From positions 248,001 to 312,000 of the forward strand of contig NZ_JAUXYL010000007.1 of assembly GCF_030694375.1 (NCBI RefSeq): a DNA stretch of 64,000 nt, written 5' to 3'. Shown here in pieces: positions 42,035-51,524 of this stretch (position 1 is its first letter; the number at the start of each line of letters is the position of its first letter). A program made the position numbers and the translations under genes. The DNA comes from Algoriphagus sp. (GTDB lineage Bacteria > Bacteroidota > Bacteroidia > Cytophagales > Cyclobacteriaceae). The notes beneath the pieces are model-generated. The model made no database searches, was not told the origin of the DNA, and worked only from the letters and a program-made list of their open reading frames with translations.

Positions 42035-42730
42035 TTGAAAACTTACCAACACCTTTTCTTTGACTTAGACCACACCCTGTGGGATTACGATCGAAACGTC
42101 GCCGAATCGCTTTCTGAACTGTACCAAATCTATGGACTTCAAGACATGGGTATTCCAACTTTTGAAAGATTTTTTGAGGCCTTTCATGATATCAACTTCC
42201 AACTCTGGGATTGGTATAATGTCGGAAAAATCGATAAACACGATTTGAGAAAAACACGCTTCCCGAGAATTTTCGCCCAGGCTGGTGGACAAGTAAATGC
42301 CATTCCGAAAGAATTCGAAGAGGACTTTATGCATAGAACGTCCTCCAAACCCCATGTCTTTCCCTATTCCAAAGAGATTCTTACTTACCTTAAAGAAAAA
42401 TACAGGATTCACATCATCACCAATGGATTCAATGAATCTCAATCAAAGAAAATGCAATCTTCGGGTTTGGATGTTTTCTTTGAGTTGATCGTGACCTCCG
42501 AAACAACAGGACATAAAAAGCCCGATCCGAGGATTTTTCACTATGCTATGAAGCAACTTTCCACCAGCTCTGAAAATTGCTTAATGATCGGGGACAATCC
42601 CAATTCAGACATTTTAGGCGCGCAAAATGCCTTCATTGATCAGGTCTTTTTTAATCCAGACAAAAAAGAAATCCAACTTATTCCTACCTATACGATCGCC
42701 CACCTTCGCGAATTAGAAGACCTTTTGTAA
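42035..42730 (+). CDS. YjjG-like HAD nucleotide phosphatase (TTG start)
   Basis: 231 residues from TTG 42035; homologues begin M-K-T-Y-Q and the TTG stands just there, 8 bases after the ArsR stop. The only ATG in frame (41981) lies inside the ArsR gene. HAD motifs: FFDLDHTLWD, IITNGF, HKKPDPRIF and MIGDNPNSDILG. YjjG dephosphorylates non-canonical pyrimidine nucleotides. Co-transcribed with the regulator. Confidence 0.88.
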   Translation: MKTYQHLFFDLDHTLWDYDRNVAESLSELYQIYGLQDMGIPTFERFFEAFHDINFQLWDWYNVGKIDKHDLRKTRFPRIFAQAGGQVNAIPKEFEEDFMHRTSSKPHVFPYSKEILTYLKEKYRIHIITNGFNESQSKKMQSSGLDVFFELIVTSETTGHKKPDPRIFHYAMKQLSTSSENCLMIGDNPNSDILGAQNAFIDQVFFNPDKKEIQLIPTYTIAHLRELEDLL

Positions 42731-42761
42731 GCCAGCCACCGCCCTTTTGGGAGCGATCCTT

Positions 42762-42769
42762 TATCTTTG
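42762..42769 (+). promoter_or_regulatory. Candidate -7 box of pruA
   Basis: TATCTTTG matches TAnnTTTG, 33 bases before the ATG. A TTTG at 42746 is too close to be the -33 element, so support is partial. Confidence 0.45.
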
Positions 42770-42801
42770 ACACATCAGAAACCAAATAAACTCCAAATAT
42801 C

Positions 42802-44436
42802 ATGTTAAAAGGATTTTTCAATGTACCCACGCCACTCAATGAGCCGGTAAAATCCTACGCACCGGGTAGCCCGGAGCGAAAAGAACTTCAAAAAGCCCTT
42901 GCAGCGGCTCGATCCAAACAAATCGACATACCGATGTACATCGGCAGTGAGGAAGTGAGAACGGGAAATACCCATCCCATGTCACCTCCGCACGACCACA
43001 AGCATATTTTGGGGCACTTTCACGAAGGAGACGGTTCCCACGTGGAGCAGGCAATCAATGCTGCTTTGGGAGCCAAAGAAGCTTGGGAAAATCTGGCTTG
43101 GGAACAGCGCGCTGCTATTTTTCTAAAGGCTGCTGATCTTTTAGCCGGTCCATATCGCGCAAAAATCAATGCAGCTACCATGCTTGGTCAGTCAAAAAAT
43201 GCCATGCAGGCGGAAATTGATGCGGCTTGTGAATTCATCGACTTTCTTCGATTCAATGTTAAATACATGTGCGAAATCTACGCACAGCAACCGCCTGTCT
43301 CCGGAAATGGGGTTTGGAATCGATTGGAGCAGCGGCCTTTAGAGGGATTTGTGTTTGCCTTGACTCCGTTCAACTTTACTGCCATAGCAGGTAATCTTCC
43401 CTCCTCGGCAGCCATGATGGGAAATACCATTGTCTGGAAGCCTGCTTACACTCAGATCTATTCTGCCAGTGTGCTCATGGAAGTATTCAAAGAAGCCGGA
43501 GTGCCTGATGGGGTGATCAACCTAATCTACGTAGATGGACCAACTGCAGGGGATATCATTTTTAAACATCGCGATTTTGCAGGAATTCACTTTACAGGCT
43601 CAACCTGTGTATTTCAGCACATTTGGAAAACCATCGGCGCTAACATCAACAACTACAAATCTTATCCAAGAATCGTCGGCGAGACTGGCGGAAAAGACTT
43701 TGTCTTAGCGCACAAATCAGCAAATGCGAAAGCTGTCGCGGTCGGTTTGGTTCGGGGTGCATTCGAATATCAAGGCCAAAAATGCTCCGCGGCTTCTCGT
43801 GCCTACATTCCTTCCAATATTTGGGAAGATGTCAAGAAATATATGATCGAAGATCTGGACTCCATGAAAATGGGAGGGACAGAAGACTTTACCAACTTTA
43901 TCAATGCCGTAATTGACGAGAAGTCTTTTGATAAAATCGCCAAGTACATTGAAGATGCAAAAAAAGCGCCCGGAGTTGAAATCATCGCCGGAGGAAGCTT
44001 TGATAAGTCAAAAGGGTATTTTATCAAACCGACGGTCATTCTTACCCAAGATCCGATGTACACGACTATGTGCGAGGAGATTTTCGGACCTGTATTGACT
44101 ATTTATGTCTACCATGAGGAGCACTTTGAAACAGTCCTTGAACTGGTAGATCAAACGTCCCCATACGCCTTGACTGGTGCTATTTTCTCTCAAGATCGCT
44201 ATGCCATCGAACTGGCTACCACCAAACTCAGAAACGCAGCAGGCAACTTCTACATCAATGACAAGCCAACAGGGGCTGTAGTAGGTCAGCAGCCATTTGG
44301 AGGAGCAAGAGCGTCCGGAACCAATGACAAGGCCGGATCGATGATCAACTTACTGAGATGGGTATCTCCAAGAACGATCAAAGAAACCTTTGTATCTCCT
44401 GAAGATTACCGATACCCATTCTTGGGGAATGACTAA
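42802..44436 (+). CDS. pruA: L-glutamate gamma-semialdehyde dehydrogenase
   Basis: 544 residues, the usual length for this class. Oxidises glutamate semialdehyde from proline to glutamate with NAD. Catalytic Glu in IVGETGGKDFVL, Cys in YQGQKCSAASRAY, NAD-loop FTGSTCVF, and C-terminal YKINDKPTG-like NFYINDKPTGAVVGQQPFGGARASG. No PutA fusion and no proline dehydrogenase gene in the window. Terminator follows. Confidence 0.96.
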   Translation: MLKGFFNVPTPLNEPVKSYAPGSPERKELQKALAAARSKQIDIPMYIGSEEVRTGNTHPMSPPHDHKHILGHFHEGDGSHVEQAINAALGAKEAWENLAWEQRAAIFLKAADLLAGPYRAKINAATMLGQSKNAMQAEIDAACEFIDFLRFNVKYMCEIYAQQPPVSGNGVWNRLEQRPLEGFVFALTPFNFTAIAGNLPSSAAMMGNTIVWKPAYTQIYSASVLMEVFKEAGVPDGVINLIYVDGPTAGDIIFKHRDFAGIHFTGSTCVFQHIWKTIGANINNYKSYPRIVGETGGKDFVLAHKSANAKAVAVGLVRGAFEYQGQKCSAASRAYIPSNIWEDVKKYMIEDLDSMKMGGTEDFTNFINAVIDEKSFDKIAKYIEDAKKAPGVEIIAGGSFDKSKGYFIKPTVILTQDPMYTTMCEEIFGPVLTIYVYHEEHFETVLELVDQTSPYALTGAIFSQDRYAIELATTKLRNAAGNFYINDKPTGAVVGQQPFGGARASGTNDKAGSMINLLRWVSPRTIKETFVSPEDYRYPFLGND

Positions 44437-44442
44437 AATTGC

Positions 44443-44475
44443 AAAAGTCCCGATTTTTCAAAAATCGGGGCTTTT
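44443..44475 (+). terminator. Terminator of pruA
   Basis: AAAAGTCCCGATTTTT / AAAAATCGGGGCTTTTT hairpin with loop of about 2 bases, 7 bases after the stop; T5 follows. Confidence 0.9.
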
Positions 44476-44570
44476 TATTGTTTAATTCTTTTCAGAAAAG
44501 ATTGAAGTTTAAGGAAATTCCGAAGAAAAAAACATGTATTTTCATCTGTTTATAATTTGATTTTTATTTG

Positions 44571-44658
44571 CCGCATGGATTCCCCGCATGGATTCCCCGA
44601 TAGCTCGGGGCATCCCTCTGGGTGTCGTTTGCGACATGCCTGTCTGCCTCAGGCAGGC
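44571..44658. repeat. Palindromic dispersed repeat cluster (CCCGATAGCTCGGG type)
   Basis: CCGCATGGATTCC twice (44571-44583, 44584-44596), hairpin CCCCGA-TAGC-TCGGGG (44595-44610) and a 9-bp stem GCCTGTCTG-CCT-CAGGCAGGC (44638-44658). Related copies at 46441-46478 and 51350-51358. Confidence 0.7.
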
Positions 44659-44688
44659 TCGATTTCAAATACCCAAAACTCCTTCACC

Positions 44689-45060
44689 ATGAAACTCGGC
44701 GCTTTTTCCATCAGCCTTTCTGTAAAAAATCTACAGGTATCCAAAGAATTCTATGAGCACCTTGGCTTTTCGGTTTTTGCCGGAGGCGAGGAAATGAACT
44801 ATCTGATCATGAAAAACGAGGACAGTTTGATCGGACTTTTTAACGGAATGTTCGAAAAAAATATCTTGACTTTTAATCCGGGTTGGGATCAAAATGCCGG
44901 CAATCTTGATTCCTTTGATGATGTCCGTAGTATTCAGAAACATTTGAAAGCGCAAGGAATTCCCTTGGCCCAAGAAGTCGATCCCGCTAGTATGGGCCCG
45001 GGAAGTATTCTGTTTTTTGACCCGGATGGGAATACAATCCTAATTGATCAACATGTTTAA
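44689..45060 (+). CDS. VOC-family (glyoxalase/bleomycin-resistance) protein
   Basis: 123 residues from ATG 44689. KLGAFSISLSVKNLQVSKEFYEHLGFSVF opens a VOC fold; the end is GSILFFDPDGNTILID with the metal-site Glu replaced at the last position (ILIDQ). Metal dependence and substrate are unknown. The longer frame upstream runs into the repeat and is not believable. Confidence 0.85.
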   Translation: MKLGAFSISLSVKNLQVSKEFYEHLGFSVFAGGEEMNYLIMKNEDSLIGLFNGMFEKNILTFNPGWDQNAGNLDSFDDVRSIQKHLKAQGIPLAQEVDPASMGPGSILFFDPDGNTILIDQHV

Positions 45061-45109
45061 GAATAGGTGATTTTTTTTTCGGACAACTTTCCCATATTTG
45101 GGGAGAGTT

Positions 45110-46264
45110 ATGAAAATCACCCCCCTCATTTTCTTAATAACTTGGATTTCGTTTATTTCTCTCTCACAGGTATCTGCACAGGATAACCAATCTGTCTATG
45201 CATTTCCATTTCACATGGAATATAGGTGGATTGTATTTGAGGGACTCATGAATGGAGTCCAGACCGATTTCGTATTTGATACGGGAACGAGTTTGGGTAT
45301 GGCTAACAGTCTCAGCGAATCAAGAGGAAGAATAACCACAACAGGAAAAAAAATGAAAATCCTGGATGTGAATAATGAGGTCAAAAACGTGGATCTCGGG
45401 AAAAGTGATATCATTCAGATCGGTGGCTTTCAATTCAAAAATGTAATCAGCCTGATCAATGACATGGATCTTATGTATTGCAAGGACACCTATCTATTGG
45501 GTTCCGATATCATAAGCCAGTTGAATTGGGAAATTGATTTCGAAAAGCAAGTGATCAAAGTTTCAAAAAAACCATTTCCCATACAGGATTCTGATTTAGT
45601 ATTTAAGGTCGGATACTTGGATCAAAGGCCTTTCACCAGTTTACAAATTAAGGACTTGGCCTATGAGCGCTTGACTTTAATTGATTTTGGCTACACCGGA
45701 GTTCTGGACATTCCAAGAGACAACAAAAACATCCAGAATTTTTTGACTGAAAAGGCGAGAAAGGGTCTTTCTAACTCATTTTTCCGTTATGCCTCAGGCG
45801 CACTGGGTTCAAATTCTTTTCCTTCTACAACTATCTGGATGGATAGCCTTCGATTGGGACAAAACTACCTTCCAAAAATCCCGGTAGATTTTGAAGACAA
45901 GACGAAAACTAAAATTGGTTTAGAATTTTTTAAAACTATCAGCTCAAAAACCATCATCAACAATTCCAAATCAACGTATGCTTTACAACTTAGGGAGCGG
46001 CCTGAATTTGAAAAAAGCAATGGCATAGCTGTTTCTTTTGAAGATGGGAAATTTTTTCTCAGAGGAAAGCCTAGAGGGCTCACACCACAGGACTCACTAA
46101 TTGAAATAGAAGAGGAAATCCTAAGCATCAATGGCTTCAAAGCAACAGATTTTGTAAACAACTGCCAATTTCTGGATTGGTATATTTCCCTGAGACCTCT
46201 TGATATCCAAATCACCAGATTGGACGGCACCCAATTAATTTTTCCAAAAATTTCCCTAAACTGA
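45110..46264 (+). CDS. Exported retropepsin-like aspartyl protease with PDZ domain
   Basis: 384 residues from ATG 45110. Signal peptide to VSAQ. First aspartyl half has VFDTGTSLGMA (D-T-G); the second half has LIDFGYTGVLDI, i.e. D-F-G in place of D-T-G, so activity may need a dimer or be lost. Residues ~290-380 look like a PDZ-type module (IEEEILSINGFKATDFVN). Similar retropepsin+PDZ proteins are common in Bacteroidota, function unknown. Confidence 0.8.
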   Translation: MKITPLIFLITWISFISLSQVSAQDNQSVYAFPFHMEYRWIVFEGLMNGVQTDFVFDTGTSLGMANSLSESRGRITTTGKKMKILDVNNEVKNVDLGKSDIIQIGGFQFKNVISLINDMDLMYCKDTYLLGSDIISQLNWEIDFEKQVIKVSKKPFPIQDSDLVFKVGYLDQRPFTSLQIKDLAYERLTLIDFGYTGVLDIPRDNKNIQNFLTEKARKGLSNSFFRYASGALGSNSFPSTTIWMDSLRLGQNYLPKIPVDFEDKTKTKIGLEFFKTISSKTIINNSKSTYALQLRERPEFEKSNGIAVSFEDGKFFLRGKPRGLTPQDSLIEIEEEILSINGFKATDFVNNCQFLDWYISLRPLDIQITRLDGTQLIFPKISLN

Positions 46265-46589
46265 CCTCCCTCATCAAATAACAAAAATCAGGCAATTAGT
46301 CGGTTGGAATGAAAAAATTTATCTTTCTTGAGGATAAAATAATTCAATTCTATAAATCCCATTTTTTAAACCCGGACTATGCATTAGGTTTCGTTATGAG
46401 GACAGTAAGTGCAATAAAATCAGGCTGTTTGGAAACTGAGTCCGCCGCGGCGGATATGGTGATCCCGATAGCTCGGGAGAAAACAGCAACGTAGTTACTG
46501 ATTTTGAAGCAATTACTGGCCAAAATAACTTGTGCGCCGTGGCGTAGAATTGCTAATGCATATTTCGGGTTAAAACTAATTGACCCACT
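46265..46589. other. Intergenic region with repeat
   Basis: 325 bases without a convincing gene; a 61-codon frame at 46309-46494 runs through the repeats and is rejected. Holds the palindromes described at 46441-46478. Confidence 0.5.
46441..46478. repeat. Palindromic dispersed repeat
   Basis: TCCGCCGCGGCGGA (46441-46454, perfect palindrome) and hairpin TCCCGA-TAGC-TCGGGA (46463-46478). Same family as 44571-44658. Confidence 0.75.
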
Positions 46590-47552
46590 ATGAAAGCTGC
46601 AGTCCGATACGTTTACGGTCCTATTGACTCGATTAAAGTAATCGACATTCCAATCCCTGAACCCAAACTGGATGAAGTCCGGATAAAAGTAATGGCAACT
46701 ACCGTCAATCGAACTGACTTAGGTGTTTTAACCGGAAAACCGTATCTGATGCGGGCCTTTGCTGGTTTTCCAAAACCGAGATTTCCGGTGACAGGGACAG
46801 ATTTTGCGGGAGTGGTGGATAAAATAGGAGAAAACGTAAGCGGCTTTTCGGTCGGCGACCGGGTGTGGGGCTTTGGCGACAATGGCTCTGCAACACATGC
46901 CGAATTCGTCTGTTTTTCAACCAGAAAAGCGATTCTACCAATCCCCGATGGAATTGATTTCCCTCAGATTGTCGCCTGCGCTGAGGCAGCGCATTATGCC
47001 ATTAACTTTCTGAACAAAGTCAAACTCAACCCCGGCTCCCATGCTTTGCTAAATGGCGGGACAGGAGCAATCGGTTCGGCAGCAATCCAGTTGCTTAAAG
47101 CCCAAGGAATCCGGGTGACGGCCGTCTGCCATGAAGTAGATGTGGAAAAAGTCAAAGCACTAGGTCCTGATCGAGTAATCGCTTTGGAAAAAGAGGACTT
47201 TACCCAAGAGAAAACCGAATATGATTTTGTGTTTGATGCTGTTGGAAAAAGTCGCTTTTCACTTTGCAAACCTATCTTAAAGCCCGGAGGAATATACATC
47301 TCATCCGAACTTGGCCCAAATTGGGAAAATTTGATATTGGCCATGACAACTCCAATTTTTGGCCAAAAGAAGGTTGTTTTTCCACTTCCGACAGACATTC
47401 TGTCAAGTATGAAAACTGTACAGGACTTGGTCATCCAAGGAAAATTCAGACCGATGATTGACCGCACTTACACCTTAGATCAGGCTAAAGAAGCCTTTAC
47501 TTATGTGGCCTCTGGCAAGAAAATCGGAAATGTGATTTTGAAAATTGCTTGA
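46590..47552 (+). CDS. Zinc-free medium-chain reductase (quinone-reductase-like)
   Basis: 320 residues. N-terminal GroES-like half (VPVTGTDFAGVVDKIGENVSGFSVGDRVWG) and a Rossmann half with NGGTGAIGSAAIQLLKAQG. No Cys-rich structural zinc loop, as in NADPH:quinone reductase-like MDRs. Substrate unknown. Converges with the DASS transporter gene (11-base gap). Confidence 0.85.
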   Translation: MKAAVRYVYGPIDSIKVIDIPIPEPKLDEVRIKVMATTVNRTDLGVLTGKPYLMRAFAGFPKPRFPVTGTDFAGVVDKIGENVSGFSVGDRVWGFGDNGSATHAEFVCFSTRKAILPIPDGIDFPQIVACAEAAHYAINFLNKVKLNPGSHALLNGGTGAIGSAAIQLLKAQGIRVTAVCHEVDVEKVKALGPDRVIALEKEDFTQEKTEYDFVFDAVGKSRFSLCKPILKPGGIYISSELGPNWENLILAMTTPIFGQKKVVFPLPTDILSSMKTVQDLVIQGKFRPMIDRTYTLDQAKEAFTYVASGKKIGNVILKIA

Positions 47553-47563
47553 CTTTGTTCTAA

Positions 47564-48985
47564 TCAAAAAAATAACCAAGTATAGACCATTACACTTGCA
47601 AAAGCCATGAAAGGACCTAGGAGGATCATCAGCAATCCGCCGGGCCTGAAGGATTTTTGGTCAACCATTCCAGTGGAAAATGCAATAGCATTTGCAGGAG
47701 TAGAAACCGGTAAAAGCAGGGCGCAGGAGCAACTCAATGCCACGATAAGGGGGACAACCATCCCCCAGATTCCAGGCAGTGAAAGCGACAGCGGAACCAA
47801 AATGGAAGCAGCGGCAGTATTACTCATGACATTGGAGATCAAGACAGCAATAAGCGAAAAAACCAAGGCGACTCCGAAAACAGGAATAGGAAGGGCATCT
47901 ATTTTAGCCATAATGATGTCCGTCAAACCTACCTGAACCATCGCAATCCCCAGAGCCAAACCTCCCGCCACAAGCATGAGTGTATCCCAAGGAAGCTTAC
48001 GGACATCTTCGGCTTTGATTACCTGCAAGACGGTAAGCAAAAGTATGGGAATAGCTGAAGTGGCTGCAATTGGAAAACCGTGGAGCGGTTCAGAAATCCA
48101 CATGGAAACAGTAACGAACAATACAAAAATGACTGCATTTCGCTCAAACTTTTTTTTGACAACTCCTTTCCCCAAAACATCACTGAGATCCAGGTCTGAC
48201 TTTTCCAGATTCATTTTGTTTGTCAAAAACTTCCAAAACGCAAAAATGGAAACACCGGCCATTGGAACTCCGAAAATCATCCATTCAATGAAATTAATTT
48301 GGATTCCAATTTCCTGAAGGCCGCCCACTGCAATGGCATTAGGTGTGCTTCCAATGATAGTCCCCATACCTCCCAGGGTTGCGGCCGCTGGAATCCCAAC
48401 CAAAAGCGCCTTTGAAAAGGAAGAGTTTTTCCCAATGAGGTGTACCAAGGGCAATACTGAGGACACCATCATCGCAGTAGTTGCTGTATTGGACATCACC
48501 ATACTTCCGCATGCAGTAGTGAGCATTAATCCAAGCAAAAGCCGATCTGGCTTTGTTCCAAATTTTCTGACAGCAAATCGAAAAAGTGATCGGTCAAGAC
48601 CTGCCACATTCATCCCTTCTGCTAAAAAAAAACCGCCTAAAAGCAGCCATATTACACTACTGGTCCAAGTCCCTAAGTAAAACTCAACAGGTGTCTTGGT
48701 CTCTGTTGGAATAAATTCAGTGCCAAACCCAAATACCAAACCTGCAATAATAAAAATCCCGACAGCAAAGGGAGGAATAGCCTCCGTGACCCATAGCCCA
48801 ATTGCTAATACGGCCAAGAAGAACACATAATTCGCATCGACCCCATAGTCCAACTCTCTGAAAAAAGAAGTGAAAAGCAAGGCCATGCCAAAATTTCCAA
48901 CAAAGGTGGAAGAGGTGTAAATCCACCCAAACCTAATTTTTCGAAAAAGCCGGACTGCCGCAAGCCTTGAGTCACTGTAAACCAT
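47564..48985 (-). CDS. Sodium:anion symporter of the DASS/SLC13 family
   Basis: 473 residues, ~11 membrane segments. Shows the two SNT-type motifs (MVMSNTATTAMM and ISNVMSNTAAASI) that bind sodium and carboxylate or sulfate, plus ATLGGMGTIIGSTPNAIAVG. Transports dicarboxylates or sulfate in known members; which is unclear. Divergent from hsp20. Confidence 0.92.
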   Translation of the reverse strand: MVYSDSRLAAVRLFRKIRFGWIYTSSTFVGNFGMALLFTSFFRELDYGVDANYVFFLAVLAIGLWVTEAIPPFAVGIFIIAGLVFGFGTEFIPTETKTPVEFYLGTWTSSVIWLLLGGFFLAEGMNVAGLDRSLFRFAVRKFGTKPDRLLLGLMLTTACGSMVMSNTATTAMMVSSVLPLVHLIGKNSSFSKALLVGIPAAATLGGMGTIIGSTPNAIAVGGLQEIGIQINFIEWMIFGVPMAGVSIFAFWKFLTNKMNLEKSDLDLSDVLGKGVVKKKFERNAVIFVLFVTVSMWISEPLHGFPIAATSAIPILLLTVLQVIKAEDVRKLPWDTLMLVAGGLALGIAMVQVGLTDIIMAKIDALPIPVFGVALVFSLIAVLISNVMSNTAAASILVPLSLSLPGIWGMVVPLIVALSCSCALLLPVSTPANAIAFSTGMVDQKSFRPGGLLMILLGPFMAFASVMVYTWLFF

Positions 48986-49191
48986 AAAAATTTATTTTAA
49001 TCCCTGAATAAACTAAACCTCGAATGTATTGACAAGAGAATTCGAAACAGAAAGCAAGGATGAATCGAACTAACCGAGACATACATGATTACAATCAATT
49101 GAATTTGTGATCTTTATCAATGTTTTTTGGTCAAAAAGAAAGCAGTTTTATATCGGCAATTAAACTGGTATAAATCTAAAAAATCAACAAG

Positions 49192-49638
49192 ATGAGCAGT
49201 CCAACTAAAAGAAATGGAAGTTTTTGGCCTAAGATGGTTCAGGACTTCTTCGGTGCAGAAAACCCCTTTGATTTTGATGAAAAGTTTTTCTTTCCTGGGA
49301 AATCAATCGAGGTACCCTCCGCAAATGTGATTGAAAATGACAATTCATTCAAACTTGAATTGGCAGTTCCGGGCTTTGAAAAGAAAGATTTTAAAGTGGA
49401 AATCCAAGATGGGATGCTCATTATCTCAGGTGAAAAGGAGCACAAATCTGAAGAGGAAAAGGAAAACTACCGTAAAAAGGAATTTTCCTATTCAAGCATC
49501 CGTCGGTCGTTTGCCTTGCCTGAGCATGTGAAAGAAGATCAAATTGACGCCAAATATGAAAATGGAATTCTCAATATAGTTCTTCCAAAAAAGGCTCTGG
49601 AAGCCAGTAAGGCTAAAAAAGCGATAGAAGTTGGCTAA
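49192..49638 (+). CDS. Small heat-shock protein Hsp20
   Basis: 148 residues. Alpha-crystallin domain from ~45 to 135: ELAVPGFEKKDFKVEIQDGMLIISGE and GILNIVLPKKA, short C-terminal tail with the IxV-like AIEVG. ATP-independent holdase. The 206-base upstream region has no recognised heat-shock element. Terminator downstream. Confidence 0.95.
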   Translation: MSSPTKRNGSFWPKMVQDFFGAENPFDFDEKFFFPGKSIEVPSANVIENDNSFKLELAVPGFEKKDFKVEIQDGMLIISGEKEHKSEEEKENYRKKEFSYSSIRRSFALPEHVKEDQIDAKYENGILNIVLPKKALEASKAKKAIEVG

Positions 49639-49667
49639 AGCAAAATAGGTGTTTTTTTATTGTTTTC

Positions 49668-49692
49668 AACCCCGGTCTAATTGACTGGGGTT
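49668..49692 (+). terminator. Terminator of hsp20
   Basis: AACCCC-g-GTC / GAC-t-GGGGTT hairpin, loop TAATT, followed by ATTTTTAT. Confidence 0.8.
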
Positions 49693-49738
49693 ATTTTTAT
49701 GCTTCACTTCCACTTCAACTCAGCGCAAAATCGTTTAC

Positions 49739-50488
49739 TTATTTATGCCTAAACCAACAATCCATCCGCTCTGATTCATAGCCCTTAAACAACGTATTGA
49801 CCGGAACTCCATGTTTTAATCGATTAGAAAATGTAGTCCTTGCTACAAAATTAAATGCCCCCATATCCAGGGTAAATGGAGTTTGGTTACTGACTGTAAC
49901 AGAAGTATGAATTTGGGTGAGCTTCTCCAATAGCAAAAGCATAACGGCTGTATTTCCTCCAATCACTCCACAGTTTAACAGTGTTTGCGACTTGCTTCTC
50001 TCCTCGAAATCCAAAAATTCAGGAATCAAATTCCGCAAGTGGGTGCAATGATCCTTCATCCAAGGGTTATCTAAAATCTCCTTTTCATCTCCGCAAAAAA
50101 GATGTTCTGGATTTTCCAAAAAGAATGAATCATCAAATGGATTTTTGACGACTTCCACATCCGCGATATCGGTGAAAAACACATTATGAATCTGATCCGC
50201 ATGCCGTTTCAAAAAATCAAAATACACCGGATACCGATATACATTGGCATTCAGCGGTGTATCAAAGTCCACTTTGATAAAATTGATTTGATCATTTTGT
50301 GCTTCTCGAATTGTTTTTTCAGAAAAATTATTGTGAAATACAATCCCTTCCAAACCAAGATTTTGAACGGATTGACACCACTTTTCGATCAACGAGTACT
50401 CATCCGAAGGCAGCATTTCATTCCGATTGACGTCGTAGATCCCTGTAAAAAGCGAAGCGCAAATTAAATTGGGAGAAAACCTGATCAT
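49739..50488 (-). CDS. Glycosyltransferase-like protein, unknown
   Basis: 249 residues, soluble. FTDIADVEVVKNPF has the D-x-D-like element of nucleotide-sugar transferases and LLNCGVIGGN is a loop typical of small GT-A enzymes. No family assigned with certainty. It follows the GT2 gene by 3 bases, so they probably act on the same glycan. Confidence 0.55.
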   Translation of the reverse strand: MIRFSPNLICASLFTGIYDVNRNEMLPSDEYSLIEKWCQSVQNLGLEGIVFHNNFSEKTIREAQNDQINFIKVDFDTPLNANVYRYPVYFDFLKRHADQIHNVFFTDIADVEVVKNPFDDSFFLENPEHLFCGDEKEILDNPWMKDHCTHLRNLIPEFLDFEERSKSQTLLNCGVIGGNTAVMLLLLEKLTQIHTSVTVSNQTPFTLDMGAFNFVARTTFSNRLKHGVPVNTLFKGYESERMDCWFRHK

Positions 50489-50491
50489 CGA

Positions 50492-51139
50492 TTAGGAATG
50501 TACAGACCTACTTTGCTTATGAAGAGCGGTGATGCTCGAAGCCAAGTTTCGATAGTAGATGTAAGTCCGTTTTTGAGATCTTTTAACCCTATATTTTTTC
50601 GAAGCTTGTTCGTAGAAATACGAGTCCGCAGAATATCTGTTTTCGAAGTGGATACTTTTAAAAACTTCCTTTTTGCCAAAAAGTGTGGCAAAAAGAATGC
50701 AGTCATCCACATGGATATTTTTGTGAAGATCATGCTTATCCACCACATAGTAATCTTCGTTACTAGACACGACCGTCTCAGTGAGAGAGGAAATCAAGTC
50801 AGCGAATTCCATTTCATGAAGACAGGAAGATAGATGGTTGGGCTTGTATTCATCATCTGCATCGATGATTGTGATGTATTCACCCTTGGCAAAATGAACC
50901 GCTCGATTGATGGCAAAAGACTGACCTTGGTTTTTGCTGCGGATATAGCTGATTTTATCCTCGTGATTTATGGAATATTGTATCAAGGATTGACTGAGCT
51001 CCAGACCACTTCCATCGTCAACCAACAACAATTCAAAATCTTTGAAATCTTGATCCATGACTGAATCAAGGGCTCTTTTTACCAATTCAAATGGGGTATT
51101 AAAAACCGCCATCAACACACTCACCTTCACTTTTGACAT
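50492..51139 (-). CDS. Glycosyltransferase family 2
   Basis: 215 residues. GT2 hallmarks: VSVLMAVFNTPFELVKRALDSVMDQDF, LLLVDDGSG, the D-x-D in TIIDADDEYKPNH, and KNQGQSFAINRA. Shorter than typical GT2s with no C-terminal membrane helices, so a soluble enzyme. Donor and acceptor unknown. Confidence 0.88.
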   Translation of the reverse strand: MSKVKVSVLMAVFNTPFELVKRALDSVMDQDFKDFELLLVDDGSGLELSQSLIQYSINHEDKISYIRSKNQGQSFAINRAVHFAKGEYITIIDADDEYKPNHLSSCLHEMEFADLISSLTETVVSSNEDYYVVDKHDLHKNIHVDDCILFATLFGKKEVFKSIHFENRYSADSYFYEQASKKYRVKRSQKRTYIYYRNLASSITALHKQSRSVHS

Positions 51140-51524
51140 TACTAACTTGGGTAAAACACCTTTTCAGGGTTAAAAATCTCTTGCAATAACCGCCTTTCTT
51201 TCAGCATTTCAGTCAAAAAAATCAAAATAATCCAATGCAAAGGAATAAACTTTGGCTCCCAATTTCCAATCACACAATATCCCCTTTTTTAAAAATTCGA
51301 TTTTGGATAAGGTTTTATTTGTTTTTTATATGTTTTTTGATGGCCATCCCGATAGCCACTGGGAGGAATCTCGCATGGTTTATACCCCTTAGCCATGGGT
51401 GCATACCCCTGAGAGAGATTCTTTCTCATGGGCATTTCAGCGCTCTAAAATCCGGATAAATTCTCCTTTTGGAAGGCATAGCGGTAGTTCGGAAAAGAAA
51501 TTCGATTCACGTTTACCGGCTCTT
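51140..51524. other. Intergenic region with repeat element
   Basis: 385 bases without a supported gene. Contains TCCCGATAGCCACTGGGA (51347-51364, degenerate form of the palindrome family) and the near-direct repeats ATGGTTTATACCCCT / ATGGGTGCATACCCCT (51375-51389 and 51395-51410). Confidence 0.6.

Noticed and set aside
46309-46494. 61-codon frame
   Set aside because: Runs through palindromic repeats; composition not protein-like.
51235-51459. 74-codon frame
   Set aside because: Lies over the dispersed repeat, no homologue recognised.
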